Program-made: the position numbers and the translations under genes
Shown: piece after piece, positions 30,740 through 39,748 of the stretch
Numbering within the stretch: position 1 is the first letter of the stretch
How the letters are laid out: every line of letters begins with the position of its first letter
Origin: Sanguibacter keddieii DSM 10542
Lineage (GTDB): Bacteria; Actinomycetota; Actinomycetes; Actinomycetales; Cellulomonadaceae
Reading direction: 5' to 3'
Assembly: GCF_000024925.1 (NCBI RefSeq)
Contig: NC_013521.1
Span: forward strand, 1,984,001-2,048,000
Length of the DNA stretch: 64,000 nucleotides
The notes under the pieces: model-generated
What the model was told of the DNA's origin: nothing
Databases searched by the model: none
The model's input: only the letters and a program-made list of their open reading frames with translations

Positions 30740-33070
30740 GTGGCGGTCCAGCCCGAGAGCGAGCAGCAGACGCTGCCAGGTCTCGCCGCGTCGCGGCCGG
30801 TGCCGTCGCGGTCGGAGACAGGGCTCGCCCTGGCTGCCGACCTGCCGATCGCACGGCTGTGCGTCGACGTGGCGCCCGCGCACCTCGACCGGCTCTTCGA
30901 CTACACCGTCCCTGCGGCGCTGTCCGCGGACGCCCAGCCCGGTGTCCGGGTCAAGGTCCGGTTCGGCGCGCAGGACGTCGACGGCTACGTCATGGAGCGC
31001 ACCGCGACCACCGACCACACCGGGAACCTCGTCGCGATCCGCAAGGTCGTCTCGCCCCAGCCGGTGCTGACCCCCGAGGTCGCCGACCTCGCGCGGCGGG
31101 TCGCCGACTACTACGCGGGCTCGCTGAGCGACGTCCTGCGCCTGGCCGTCCCACCGCGCCTGGCCCGGGTCGAGAAGGAGCCGACGGCACGCGAGTCGCG
31201 ACAGGCCGCTGCGGAGGCGGTCGCACAGGTAGTCGCAGCGCCCGAAGCGCAGACTGGCGCTGGAGAGCCGGACAGCACTGACGACGGCGAGACCGGCACC
31301 GACGGCCTCGAGACCGCCACCCCGGCTCCCGTCGCGACGAGCACCCTCACCGCCTGGTCCGTCTACCGCGGCGGTGACGCGTTCCTCGGCCGGCTGCAGG
31401 CCGGCGACTCGCCCCGAGCGGTCTGGACCGCGCTCCCGGGCCAGGGGCGCACGGGGGGATGGCCGGCAGCGCTCGCCCAGGCGGCGCTGGCGACCGCTGC
31501 CGGAGGCCGTGGCACCGTCGTGGTGCTCCCGGACGCCCACGACGTCGACAGGCTCGCACAGGCCCTGGTCGAGGCCGGGGTCCCCGGCTGGTCGCCCCAG
31601 CACGCCGCCGAGCACCCCGAGGTGCCGTGCTTCGTGCCGCTCACGGCGGACCTCGGCCCGACGCCGCGGTACCGGAACTTCCTCGCGGCGCTGCGCGGAG
31701 AGGCGCAGATCGTCGTCGGGACCCGCGCGGCCGCCTTCGCACCCGTCGCGGACCTCGGCCTCGTGGTGTGCTGGGACGACGTCGACGCGATGCACCAGGA
31801 GCGCCGCGCGCCCTACCCCCACGTCCGCGAGATCCTCGCGCTGCGCGCCGAGCAGACGGGCTGCGGAGTCCTCGTGGGCGGGCTCAGCCGCTCCATCCAC
31901 GCCGAGTCGCTCGTGCGCAGCGGGTGGGCCCGGGAGCTCGTCGCCGACCGCCAGACGGTCCGGACCGAGACGCCACGCGTCGAGGCACTCACGTCCGTCG
32001 AGGTCGCCCGCGAGGGGCCCGCTGGGGCGGCGCGGCTGCCGGGCGCCTCGTGGCAGGCCATCACCAAGGGGCTCCTCGACGGCCCCGTGCTCGTCCAGGT
32101 GCCTCGCGCCGGCTACCTGCCTGTCGTGGCGTGCGTGCGGTGCCGCACCGCGGCACGCTGCACCACCTGCAACGGGCCGCTCGCCCTGCACGGCGCGCAC
32201 GCGGTGCCGCAGTGCACCTGGTGCGGTGCCCTCGCGGGCGGCTGGCGCTGCCCGGAGTGCTCCGCGACCGGTCTGCGGTCCGTGCGCGTCGGTAGCGACC
32301 GCACCGCCGAAGAGCTCGGCAAGGCGTTCCCGGGGGCTACCGTCCGGGTCTCCGGCGCGCGGTCGGCCGCCGGGATCCTCTCCGAGGTCCCGGACAAGCC
32401 AGCCCTCGTGGTCTCGACCCCCGGGGCCGAGCCCGTCGCACCCTCGGGCTACTCGGTCGGGGTGCTGCTCGACGCCGCGGTCTCGACCAGCCACGTCGGC
32501 CTCTACACCGACCAGGAGGCCCTGCACCGATGGATCACGGCCGGCGCTCTCGTCCGGCCGAGCCGGCTCGGCGGACGCCTGCTGCTCGTCGGCGACGCCG
32601 CCCCCACGCCCACCAACGCCCTCGTCCGGTGGGACCCTGCCGGGCTGGCCGGGCGCGAGCTCGACGAGCGGGCCGAGCTGCGGATGCCGCCCGCCGTGCG
32701 CATCGCCTCGGTGACGGGGGACCGGCACGCCGTGGCCCTGTTCCTCTCGCGGGTCACGCTGCCCGACGGCGGCTCGGTCCTCGGCCCGGTCGACCTCCCC
32801 GAGCCCACGACGGCACCGCAGCCCGACCGTGCACCGACCGTCGGTCGCAGCGGCCGTCCCCCCGTAACCCGTGCCGTGCAGCCGGGCAGCGGGACCGCAC
32901 GGTCCCGGGCCGGGGGAGGGCTCGAGGCCGAGGTGCGCGCGATCCTGCGCGTCCCGGTCGCCCGGGGGCGCGACCTCGCCCGCAACCTCGCCGCGGCCCT
33001 CGCGGTCGCGAGCGCCCGCCGCGAGGCGGGGCTCATCACCGTCGTCCTCGACCCCAAGGAGATGCTGTGA
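30740..33070 (+). CDS. priA: PriA-like primosomal protein N', helicase motifs degenerate
   Basis: A 776-residue PriA homologue. The N-terminal 3'-DNA-binding domain (ARLCVDVAPAHLDRLFDYTV) and the zinc-binding insert are intact, with Cys pairs near residues 464-510 (CVRCRTAARC, CTWCG, CPEC). The ATPase core is not: at the Walker A place the sequence is GQGRTGGWPAALAQ with no GKT, and the Walker B site reads CWDDVDAMH instead of DEEH. This is known for actinobacterial PriA and implies a DNA-binding or loading role without unwinding. An acidic, Gln/Thr-rich insertion lies at ~residues 170-195. GTG 30740. Confidence 0.9.
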   Translation: MAVQPESEQQTLPGLAASRPVPSRSETGLALAADLPIARLCVDVAPAHLDRLFDYTVPAALSADAQPGVRVKVRFGAQDVDGYVMERTATTDHTGNLVAIRKVVSPQPVLTPEVADLARRVADYYAGSLSDVLRLAVPPRLARVEKEPTARESRQAAAEAVAQVVAAPEAQTGAGEPDSTDDGETGTDGLETATPAPVATSTLTAWSVYRGGDAFLGRLQAGDSPRAVWTALPGQGRTGGWPAALAQAALATAAGGRGTVVVLPDAHDVDRLAQALVEAGVPGWSPQHAAEHPEVPCFVPLTADLGPTPRYRNFLAALRGEAQIVVGTRAAAFAPVADLGLVVCWDDVDAMHQERRAPYPHVREILALRAEQTGCGVLVGGLSRSIHAESLVRSGWARELVADRQTVRTETPRVEALTSVEVAREGPAGAARLPGASWQAITKGLLDGPVLVQVPRAGYLPVVACVRCRTAARCTTCNGPLALHGAHAVPQCTWCGALAGGWRCPECSATGLRSVRVGSDRTAEELGKAFPGATVRVSGARSAAGILSEVPDKPALVVSTPGAEPVAPSGYSVGVLLDAAVSTSHVGLYTDQEALHRWITAGALVRPSRLGGRLLLVGDAAPTPTNALVRWDPAGLAGRELDERAELRMPPAVRIASVTGDRHAVALFLSRVTLPDGGSVLGPVDLPEPTTAPQPDRAPTVGRSGRPPVTRAVQPGSGTARSRAGGGLEAEVRAILRVPVARGRDLARNLAAALAVASARREAGLITVVLDPKEML

Positions 33071-33702
33071 CCGGCACGGCGCACGACAGCGCGACCCGCC
33101 CGCAGGTGGACACCGTCCTCTACGACCTCGGCAACGTCCTCGTCGGCTGGGACCCCTACGGTCCCTTCGTCGGGCTCGACCGTGCGGAGGTCGACAGGTT
33201 CTTCGACGAGACCGACTTCCTGGCGCACAACCACGAGCAGGACGCCGGCCGGCCCTGGGCGGAGCTGCGGGCCCTCGTCGCAGCCTCCTGGCCGCAGCAC
33301 GCGCACCTCGTCGACCGCTACGTCGACGGCTTCGCCGCGAGCCTCACCGGACCGGTCCCCGGGTCGGCGGAGATCGTCGACGAGCTCGCCGCGTCGGGGG
33401 CGCGGCTCTACGGCCTCACCAACTGGTCGGCCGAGCTGTTCCACCACGCCGTCCCGGCAGCCCCGGCGATCGGGCGCCTCGAGGGCATCGTCGTCTCGGG
33501 CGAGGTCGGGCTGGCCAAGCCCGCCCCGGAGATCTTCCGGCTGACCGTCGAGACCTTCGGCCTCGACCCCGCCCGCACGGTCTTCGTCGACGACTCGCTC
33601 CCCAACGTGCGCTCCGCGCAGGACGTCGGGCTGCATGCCGTGCACTTCACCACCTCCGCGGCGCTGCGCGACGAGCTCGTCGCGCTCGGCCTGCTGGGCT
33701 GA
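33067..33702 (+). CDS. HAD-family hydrolase
   Basis: A 211-residue haloacid dehalogenase-like phosphatase. Motif I is YDLGNVLVGWD, with the nucleophile Asp but Gly-Asn in place of the second Asp, a variant seen in the YihX-type branch. Motif II is LTNWS, motif III lysine is GLAKPAPEIF, and motif IV is FVDDSLPNV. GTG 33067 overlaps the priA stop by 4 bases. Substrate is unknown; YihX relatives act on sugar phosphates. Confidence 0.85.
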   Translation: MTGTAHDSATRPQVDTVLYDLGNVLVGWDPYGPFVGLDRAEVDRFFDETDFLAHNHEQDAGRPWAELRALVAASWPQHAHLVDRYVDGFAASLTGPVPGSAEIVDELAASGARLYGLTNWSAELFHHAVPAAPAIGRLEGIVVSGEVGLAKPAPEIFRLTVETFGLDPARTVFVDDSLPNVRSAQDVGLHAVHFTTSAALRDELVALGLLG

Positions 33703-33809
33703 GGTCGCTCTCCGGTGCGGGCCTGACAGAGTGACCTGACGGCGCGGTCCGACAGCGCTGGTCTGGCTGCACGGTCGGCAGCGCGTCCGGTGGCGCCGAC
33801 CAGCGCTCG

Positions 33810-33815
33810 TAGACT
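33810..33815 (+). promoter_or_regulatory. -10 element (TAGACT) of leaderless fmt transcript
   Basis: TAGACT ends 6 bases before ATG 33822 and is followed by GGACCC, not a ribosome binding site. Confidence 0.6.
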
Positions 33816-33821
33816 GGACCC

Positions 33822-34769
33822 ATGCGTCTGCTCTTCGCCGGGACCCCGGCCGTAGCTGTCCCTGCCCTGGAAGCCCTCATCGGGTCGCGGCACGAGGTCG
33901 TCGCCGTGCTGACCCGTGCGGACGCCCGCGCCGGGCGCGGCCGGCAGCTCGTGCCCAGCCCCGTGCGCCAGCGCGCCGAGGAGGCCGGCATCGAGGTCAT
34001 CACCGACCGACCCCGCTCCGAGGGCTTCGTCGAGCGCCTCGAGGCGCTGCAGGTCGACTGCGCACCCGTCGTGGCCTACGGCGAGATCCTGCCGCGCGAC
34101 GTGCTGGCGGTGCCTCGCAACGGCTGGGTGAACCTGCACTTCTCGGTGCTCCCTGCCTGGCGCGGCGCCGCTCCGGTGCAGCGCGCCGTCATCGCCGGCG
34201 ACGAGGTCACGGGTGCCTCCACCTTCATCATCGAGGAGGGCCTGGACACCGGGCCGGTCCTCGGGACCGCCACCGAGACCATCCGCCGCCGCGACACCTC
34301 GGGCGACCTGCTCGACAGGCTCTCCCGCTCCGGGGCCGGCCTGCTCGTGGCCACGCTCGACGCGATCGAGGACGGCGCGATCATCCCCGTCCCGCAGCCC
34401 GCGGACGGCGTGAGCCACGCCGCGAAGCTCACCGTCGAGGACGCCCGCGTCCTCTGGACCCACCCGGCGCACGCCGTCGACCGCCTCGTCCGCGGCTGCA
34501 CGCCCGCGCCCGGGGCGTGGACCACGCTGCCCGACGGGTCGCGCCTGGGGCTGGGCCCCGTGACGCCGCTCGACGAGCCCCTCGAGGTCTCGCTCGAGCC
34601 CGGTGAGGTGCAGGTGACCAAGTCTGCGGTCCGGGTCGGGACGGCGACCGTCCCCGTCGAGCTCGGCGAGGTGCGCCCGGCGGGCAAGAAGCCCATGAAG
34701 GCCGCCGACTGGGCGCGAGGTGCCCGTCTCGACGACGGTCTGCGCCTCGGCCAGGAGGTGTCCGCGTGA
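33822..34769 (+). CDS. fmt: Methionyl-tRNA formyltransferase
   Basis: A 315-residue enzyme that formylates initiator Met-tRNA using 10-formyl-THF. The catalytic core has [20 protein letters not shown] (Asn and His active residues), [18 protein letters not shown], and the FMT C-terminal OB-like domain ([10 protein letters not shown] onward). It overlaps rsmB by 4 bases. ATG 33822 starts with [19 protein letters not shown], typical of the family. def is not in the window. Confidence 0.96.
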   Translation: MRLLFAGTPAVAVPALEALIGSRHEVVAVLTRADARAGRGRQLVPSPVRQRAEEAGIEVITDRPRSEGFVERLEALQVDCAPVVAYGEILPRDVLAVPRNGWVNLHFSVLPAWRGAAPVQRAVIAGDEVTGASTFIIEEGLDTGPVLGTATETIRRRDTSGDLLDRLSRSGAGLLVATLDAIEDGAIIPVPQPADGVSHAAKLTVEDARVLWTHPAHAVDRLVRGCTPAPGAWTTLPDGSRLGLGPVTPLDEPLEVSLEPGEVQVTKSAVRVGTATVPVELGEVRPAGKKPMKAADWARGARLDDGLRLGQEVSA

Positions 34770-36283
34770 GCGCCGACGACCGTACCCCGCAGCGCGGCTC
34801 CGACGACCGTCGCGACGCCAAGGGCCGTGAGCGCGGCGGTGCTCGCGCCCGCGGCGAGGGGCACCGTGGCTCTCTCGCGCCGAGCGAGCGCCGCAAGGGC
34901 ACCGACTCTGCCCGCCTCGTGGCCTTCGACGTGCTGCGCGAGGTCGCCGACTCCGACGCCTACGCCAACCTGGTGCTCCCCCCGATGCTGCGCTCGCGCG
35001 GGATCTCGGGCCGTGACGCCGCCTTCGCGACCGAGCTCGCCTACGGCACGCTGCGCCTGCGCGGTCGGTACGACGCGATCATCGGCGAGTGCGTGGACCG
35101 TCCGCTCGACAAGATCGACGCACCGGTGCTCGACGTGCTGCGCCTCGGCGCGCACCAGCTGCTCGGCATGCGGGTGCCCTCGCACGCGGCCGTCTCGGAG
35201 ACCGTGGGCCTGGCCCGCGACCGGGTCGGCGCGGGCAGCGCGCAGTTCGTCAACGCGGTGCTGCGCAAGATCTCGCGCACCGAGCTCGAGGAGTGGCTCG
35301 AGACCGTCGAGGCAGCCCAGCCCGACGAGATCGCCAAGATGTCGGTGGTCGACAGCCACCCGCAGTGGATCACCCGTGCGCTGCGCGACTCGCTCGTCGG
35401 CTCCGGGCGCCCGGTCGACGAGCTCGCGTCGCTGCTCGAGGCGGACAACGCCTCGCCGCGCGTCACGCTCGTCGCCCGCCCGGGTCTCGTCACGCAGGAC
35501 GAGCTGGGGGAGCAGGTCGAGTCACGCCCCGGGCGCCTCGCGCCGACCGCCGTGGTGCTCGACGGCTCCGACCCCGGTGCCGTCCCGGCCGTGCGGTCCG
35601 GGCTGGCCGGTGTGCAGGACGAGGGCAGCCAGCTGGTGACGCTCGCCTTCACGCAGGCGCCGGTCGAGGGGGCCGACGCCCGGTGGCTCGACATGTGCGC
35701 CGGACCGGGCGGCAAGGCCGCGCTGCTGGCCGCCGTCGCGGGGACGCGGGGCGCCCGGGTCGTCGCCAACGAGGTGCAGCCGCACCGTGCCGACCTGGTC
35801 GACCGTGCGCTGGTCGCCGTCCCGGCCGACTCCGTCGAGCGGGTGCAGGTGTGGGACGGTCGCGACATCGGCGAGCAGGAGCCCGGTGCCTACGACCGCG
35901 TGCTCGTCGACGCACCGTGCACGGGCCTGGGTGCGTTGCGCCGTCGTCCCGAGTCGCGGTGGCGCCGCACACCCGCGGACGTCAAGGTCCTCGCGACGCT
36001 CCAGCGGGAGCTGCTCACGTCGGCGCTGCACGCGGTCCGGGAGGGGGGAGTGGTCGGGTACGTGACGTGCTCGCCCCACCTCGCCGAGACGCGGGCGGTC
36101 GTCTCCGACGTCCTCGCCGCGCTGCCGGAGGGCTTCGTCGAGATGCTCGACGCACGCGCCCTCGTCACCGAGATCGCCGGGACGGACGTACCGCTCGCCG
36201 AGCGCCTCGACGTCCAGCTGTGGCCGCACCTACACGGCACGGACGCGATGCACCTCACCCTGCTGCGCCGCACGGGGGCCTAG
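34766..36283 (+). CDS. rsmB: 16S rRNA m5C methyltransferase RsmB (Sun family)
   Basis: A 505-residue SAM-dependent enzyme for C967-type methylation of 16S rRNA. After a ~45-residue basic/acidic disordered head comes a NusB-like RNA-binding domain ([19 protein letters not shown]), then the methyltransferase domain with [16 protein letters not shown] (SAM loop), [15 protein letters not shown] (motif IV Cys) and [15 protein letters not shown] (catalytic Cys). GTG 34766 overlaps fmt by 4 bases. Confidence 0.93.
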   Translation: MSADDRTPQRGSDDRRDAKGRERGGARARGEGHRGSLAPSERRKGTDSARLVAFDVLREVADSDAYANLVLPPMLRSRGISGRDAAFATELAYGTLRLRGRYDAIIGECVDRPLDKIDAPVLDVLRLGAHQLLGMRVPSHAAVSETVGLARDRVGAGSAQFVNAVLRKISRTELEEWLETVEAAQPDEIAKMSVVDSHPQWITRALRDSLVGSGRPVDELASLLEADNASPRVTLVARPGLVTQDELGEQVESRPGRLAPTAVVLDGSDPGAVPAVRSGLAGVQDEGSQLVTLAFTQAPVEGADARWLDMCAGPGGKAALLAAVAGTRGARVVANEVQPHRADLVDRALVAVPADSVERVQVWDGRDIGEQEPGAYDRVLVDAPCTGLGALRRRPESRWRRTPADVKVLATLQRELLTSALHAVREGGVVGYVTCSPHLAETRAVVSDVLAALPEGFVEMLDARALVTEIAGTDVPLAERLDVQLWPHLHGTDAMHLTLLRRTGA

Positions 36284-36294
36284 GGCTCACCCTC

Positions 36295-36300
36295 TAGGGT
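36295..36300 (+). promoter_or_regulatory. -10 element (TAGGGT) of leaderless rpe transcript
   Basis: TAGGGT ends 6 bases before ATG 36307. It sits within the 23-base gap after rsmB, so rpe can be transcribed independently. Confidence 0.6.
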
Positions 36301-36306
36301 TGACCC

Positions 36307-36969
36307 ATGACCGCACTCGTCTCTCCCAGCATCCTGTCGGCGGACTTCACGAACCTCGAGCGTGACCTCCAGGCGATCTCGACGGCGGACTACGCGCACG
36401 TCGACGTCATGGACAACCACTTCGTGCCGAACCTCACGCTCGGCCTGCCGATCGTCGAGCGCATCGTCCAGGTGTCGCCGGTCCCGATCGACGTGCACCT
36501 GATGATCGAGGACCCGGACCGGTGGGCGCCCGGCTTCGCCGAGGCGGGCGCGCAGTCGGTGACCTTCCACGCGGAGGCCGCCGCGGCACCGGTGCGCCTG
36601 GCCCGCGAGCTCCGTCGCCTCGGTGCGCGCGCCGGCCTGGCGCTCAAGCCGGCGACGCCCGTCGAGCCCTACCTGGACCTGCTGTCCGAGATCGACATGA
36701 TCCTCGTGATGACGGTCGAGCCCGGCTTCGGCGGCCAGTCCTTCATCGAGGGCACCCTGCCCAAGATCCAGCGTGCGCGCCGGGCGATCGGCGAGGCCGA
36801 CCTCGACGTGTGGCTCCAGGTGGACGGCGGGATCTCGCGCGCGACCATCGACCGCGCCGCCGAGGCCGGTGCCAACGTGTTCGTCGCCGGCTCGGCCGTC
36901 TACGGCGCCGACGACATCCCCGCCGAGATCGACACCCTGCGCCGGATGGCCTCGGCCCACCAGCACTGA
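36307..36969 (+). CDS. rpe: Ribulose-phosphate 3-epimerase
   Basis: A 220-residue TIM-barrel enzyme interconverting ribulose-5-P and xylulose-5-P. Motifs are [36 protein letters not shown] (metal His/Asp), [14 protein letters not shown] and [14 protein letters not shown] 36307. It supplies pentose phosphates and is a frequent neighbour of riboflavin genes, which begin ~700 bases downstream and use ribulose-5-P. Confidence 0.96.
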   Translation: MTALVSPSILSADFTNLERDLQAISTADYAHVDVMDNHFVPNLTLGLPIVERIVQVSPVPIDVHLMIEDPDRWAPGFAEAGAQSVTFHAEAAAAPVRLARELRRLGARAGLALKPATPVEPYLDLLSEIDMILVMTVEPGFGGQSFIEGTLPKIQRARRAIGEADLDVWLQVDGGISRATIDRAAEAGANVFVAGSAVYGADDIPAEIDTLRRMASAHQH

Positions 36970-36984
36970 GCGGTCCGGCTCGTC

Positions 36985-37584
36985 CTAGACCGCGATCTCG
37001 AAGATCGTCTCGAGCCCGTCCTCCTCGTCCCACTGCTCGCCGGTGACGACGAGGCCGTGCGCCTCGGCCAGCGACCGCGAGGCGACGTTGTCGGGCCGGA
37101 TCGTCGCCCGCACGGTGCGCACGCCCTGCTCTCGGCGGGCGACGTCGAGCAGGATCCGTAGCGCAGCGCGGGCGTGGCCGCGGCGCTGCGCCTCGGGGGC
37201 GACCTCGTATCCCACCTCCACGGTGCCGTCCTGCGGGGCGCCGTGGAACCCTGCTCTCCCAACGACCTCGCCGGACGGGGCGACGAGCAGGCGGGTGACC
37301 CAGGCCGCGTCGGCTGGGTGCTGCGCGACCTGACGGCTGCGGCGGTCCCAGACCGACCTGCTGCGCGGGCCGACGACGAACGGCGTCAACCGTGGGTCGT
37401 CCCCGAGCAGGCGTTGCCCAGCAGCGAGGTCCCCCTCCGCGAGCGCACCGAGGGCCGGCACAGGGACTCTGACGATGCGGGTGCCGACGGCACCGGGGAC
37501 GTCAGCCGTCCAGACGGCGGCGCGGTGCGGCTCGTGGTCGGTGGTGCTGTGCGTGGAGTCGTCAGGCATGTGGTCATGGTGCAC
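36985..37584 (-). CDS. GNAT-family N-acetyltransferase
   Basis: A 199-residue acetyltransferase-like protein. The acetyl-CoA pyrophosphate loop is VAPEAQRRGHARAALRILL (Q/RxxGxG/A form), preceded by VGRAGFHGAPQDGTVEVGYE and followed by NVASRSLAEAHGLVVTGEQWD, the RimJ/RimL-like pattern. Either ATG 37584 or ATG 37569 could be the start; neither has a clear ribosome binding site. It converges with rpe and diverges from the riboflavin leader. Substrate is unknown. Confidence 0.8.
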   Translation of the reverse strand: MHHDHMPDDSTHSTTDHEPHRAAVWTADVPGAVGTRIVRVPVPALGALAEGDLAAGQRLLGDDPRLTPFVVGPRSRSVWDRRSRQVAQHPADAAWVTRLLVAPSGEVVGRAGFHGAPQDGTVEVGYEVAPEAQRRGHARAALRILLDVARREQGVRTVRATIRPDNVASRSLAEAHGLVVTGEQWDEEDGLETIFEIAV

Positions 37585-37676
37585 CGTGCCGCACAGCCCT
37601 GGCCAGCAGATTGCGCCGGCGGCAGACGGCCCAGACAGTGCTCACCTGCTCGTGGCATAGTGGTCCTCAGCAAGTA

Positions 37677-37796
37677 CACGTGCTCTGGGGTCGGTGAAAA
37701 TCCGAGCCGGCGGTGATAGTCCGCGACCCGCGTCTCGACGCGGTTGATCTGGTGCAACTCCAGGACCGACGGTCAAAGTCCGGATGGGAAGAGTCT
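37677..37796 (+). promoter_or_regulatory. FMN riboswitch (RFN element)
   Basis: The leader of the rib operon matches the RFN aptamer closely: CTCTGGGGTCGGTGAAAATC, then GCCGGCGGTGATAGTCC, a variable stem (GACCCGCGTCTCGACGCGG), TGATCTGGTGCAACTCCAG and GGTCAAAGTCCGGATGGGAA. It binds FMN and lowers rib expression when FMN is abundant. A weak -10 (CATAGT, 37656-37661) lies just upstream. Together with the hairpins at 37855-37911 it occupies the 348-base gap before ribD. Confidence 0.95.
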
Positions 37797-37854
37797 CGTG
37801 GCGGTGCGCTGAGGTCTGACGACGGCTGTCGTGGACCCTGGTGCACCGTGGCTC

Positions 37855-37911
37855 GCGTGCACCCTCACGGGTGCGCGCTCGTCGGTGCCCCGGAGCGCGT
37901 CCGCACCGACG
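37855..37911 (+). promoter_or_regulatory. Two tandem hairpins between the FMN riboswitch and ribD (probable expression platform)
   Basis: Hairpin 1 pairs 37855-37864 with 37869-37878 (10 bp, one G-U, TCAC loop). Hairpin 2 pairs 37880-37888 with 37903-37911 (9 bp, 14-base loop). Neither has a T-tract. Hairpin 2 ends 21 bases before the chosen ribD GTG. They probably form the switching or termination module, but the alternative pairing with the aptamer is not evident by eye. Confidence 0.5.
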
Positions 37912-37932
37912 ACAGGCAGGGACAGGCACTCC

Positions 37933-39066
37933 GTGGACGCACCACTCACGCTCGACGAGGCGATGGCGCACGCCCTCGACCTCGCGCGCCGCGGCCCGGC
38001 GCACGGCCCGAACCCGCAGGTCGGCTGCGTGATCCTCGCCGCGGACACTGCTGACGCGACCCGGACAGCAGGGACCCCAGGTGCCACCAGCGCCGGAGGC
38101 GCAGAGGCCTCGCGCCCCCGCAGGGTCCTGGCCGTCGGCTGGCACCGCGGTGCTGGCACGCCCCACGCCGAGGCCGACGCGCTCGCGCGGGCCTCGGCGT
38201 CCGGCGTGGACGTCCGTGGGGCGACCGCCGTCGTCACCCTCGAGCCCTGCAACCACACGGGCCGGACCGGCCCCTGCGCGCAGGCGCTCCTCGACGCGGG
38301 CGTCGCCGAGGTCGTGGTGAGCGTGGGCGACCCGAACCCGGTGGCCTCGGGCGGGATGGGGCACCTGCGCTCGCACGGTGTCGCGGTCCGCACCGGCCTG
38401 CTGGCCGACGAGGGCGAGGAGCTGCTGCGCGTCTGGCTCACCTCGGTCCGCGCCGGGCGCCCCTTCGTGACCCTCAAGACGGCGACCAGCCTCGACGGGT
38501 GCGTCGCCGCGGCCGACGGGTCGAGCCGGTGGATCACCGGCCCGCAGTCCCGCGCTCACGCCCATACGGTCCGCGCCACCGTCGACGCGATCCTCGTCGG
38601 CACGGGCACGCTTCTCGCCGACGACCCCACGCTCACCGCCCGGCCTCCGGTTCCCGAGGGAGAGGTCGGGGACGGCGTCCCGGAGCCAGCGGTCCACCAG
38701 CCCCTCCGCGTGGTCGTCGGCGAGCGCGCGGTCGCCGACGACGCGCGCGTCCGGGGCGGCGACGGCAGGTTCGTCCACCTCGCCACGCACGACGTCCACG
38801 AGGTCCTCGCGCGGCTGGCGGCCCTCGAGGTCCGGCACGTGCTCGTCGAGGGCGGCCCGACCGTCGCCACGGCATTCGTCACGGCCGGTGTGGTCGACGA
38901 GATCCACTCGTACGTCGCCCCGGTGCTCGTCGGCGACGGTCGCCGTGCCGTCGGGGCGCTCGGCGGGCAGAGCATCGACGACGCGGTCCGCTGGTCGACG
39001 AGCACCGTCGAGCGCCTCGGCGAGGACGTCCTGCTCGTCGCCCGCGCGGTCCGACCGCCGCCCTGA
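37933..39066 (+). CDS. ribD: Bifunctional pyrimidine deaminase / reductase RibD
   Basis: A 377-residue riboflavin enzyme with two domains. The N-terminal cytidine-deaminase fold has zinc ligands in TPHAEADAL and LEPCNHTGRTGPCAQALL; the C-terminal NADPH-dependent reductase begins at RPFVTLKTATSLDG and includes VEGGPTVATAFV. A Thr/Ala-rich insertion (~residues 40-55) splits the deaminase domain. GTG 37933 begins VDAPLTLDEAMAHALDLARR, which fits the family; the open frame from 37831 runs into the regulatory hairpins. First gene of the rib operon. Confidence 0.93.
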   Translation: MDAPLTLDEAMAHALDLARRGPAHGPNPQVGCVILAADTADATRTAGTPGATSAGGAEASRPRRVLAVGWHRGAGTPHAEADALARASASGVDVRGATAVVTLEPCNHTGRTGPCAQALLDAGVAEVVVSVGDPNPVASGGMGHLRSHGVAVRTGLLADEGEELLRVWLTSVRAGRPFVTLKTATSLDGCVAAADGSSRWITGPQSRAHAHTVRATVDAILVGTGTLLADDPTLTARPPVPEGEVGDGVPEPAVHQPLRVVVGERAVADDARVRGGDGRFVHLATHDVHEVLARLAALEVRHVLVEGGPTVATAFVTAGVVDEIHSYVAPVLVGDGRRAVGALGGQSIDDAVRWSTSTVERLGEDVLLVARAVRPPP

Positions 39067-39145
39067 CCCTGCCGCCCCAGCGCGCACCAGCCCGTCCGCA
39101 GCAGCCTCGTACACAGCAGTCCGCACCACCCACCAGGAGAATCAG

Positions 39146-39748
39146 ATGTTCACAGGAATCGTCGAGGAGCTCGGGACCGTCACGGCCCTGGAGCTCCCGG
39201 ACGCGTCGCGCAGCGACGCCGTCCTCACCGTCTCGGGCCCGCTCGTCGTCTCTGACGCCGCGCTCGGTGACTCGATCGCGGTCGACGGCGTGTGTCTGAC
39301 GGTCACGTCGCTCCCAGGAGGTGGCTTCACGGCCGACGTCATGCCCGAGTCGCTCAGCCGCACGGCCCTGGCGTCCCTCGCGGTGGGCCGTCGGGTGAAC
39401 CTCGAGCGCGCGATGCGTGCTGACGCCCGCCTGGGCGGCCACATCGTCCAGGGGCACGTCGACGGCGTCGGCACGCTCGTGAGCCGGACGCCGGGGGAGC
39501 GGTGGGACGACCTCGTCTTCGAGACCTCGCCCGAGGTCGCCCGGTACGTCGCCGAGAAGGGCTCGATCACCGTGAGCGGTGTGTCGCTCACGGTCACGGG
39601 CGTCACGGCGACGACCTTCGGCGTCTCCCTCATCCCGACCACGCTCGAGGCCACGACGCTCGGCGGGCTCGAGGTCGGAGACCCCGTGAACCTCGAGGTC
39701 GACGTCATCGCCAAGTACGTCGAGCGCCTGCTCGGGGCCCGCGCATGA
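39146..39748 (+). CDS. ribE: Riboflavin synthase alpha chain
   Basis: A 200-residue enzyme dismutating two lumazines to riboflavin. Its two lumazine-binding repeats are clear: MFTGIVEELGTV with VDGVCLTVTSL, and GGHIVQGHVDGVGTL with VSGVSLTVTGV. ATG 39146 has AGGAGA 5 bases upstream. The longer open frame to 38888 is ribD antiphase and is rejected. It overlaps the ribBA ATG by 4 bases. Confidence 0.96.
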   Translation: MFTGIVEELGTVTALELPDASRSDAVLTVSGPLVVSDAALGDSIAVDGVCLTVTSLPGGGFTADVMPESLSRTALASLAVGRRVNLERAMRADARLGGHIVQGHVDGVGTLVSRTPGERWDDLVFETSPEVARYVAEKGSITVSGVSLTVTGVTATTFGVSLIPTTLEATTLGGLEVGDPVNLEVDVIAKYVERLLGARA

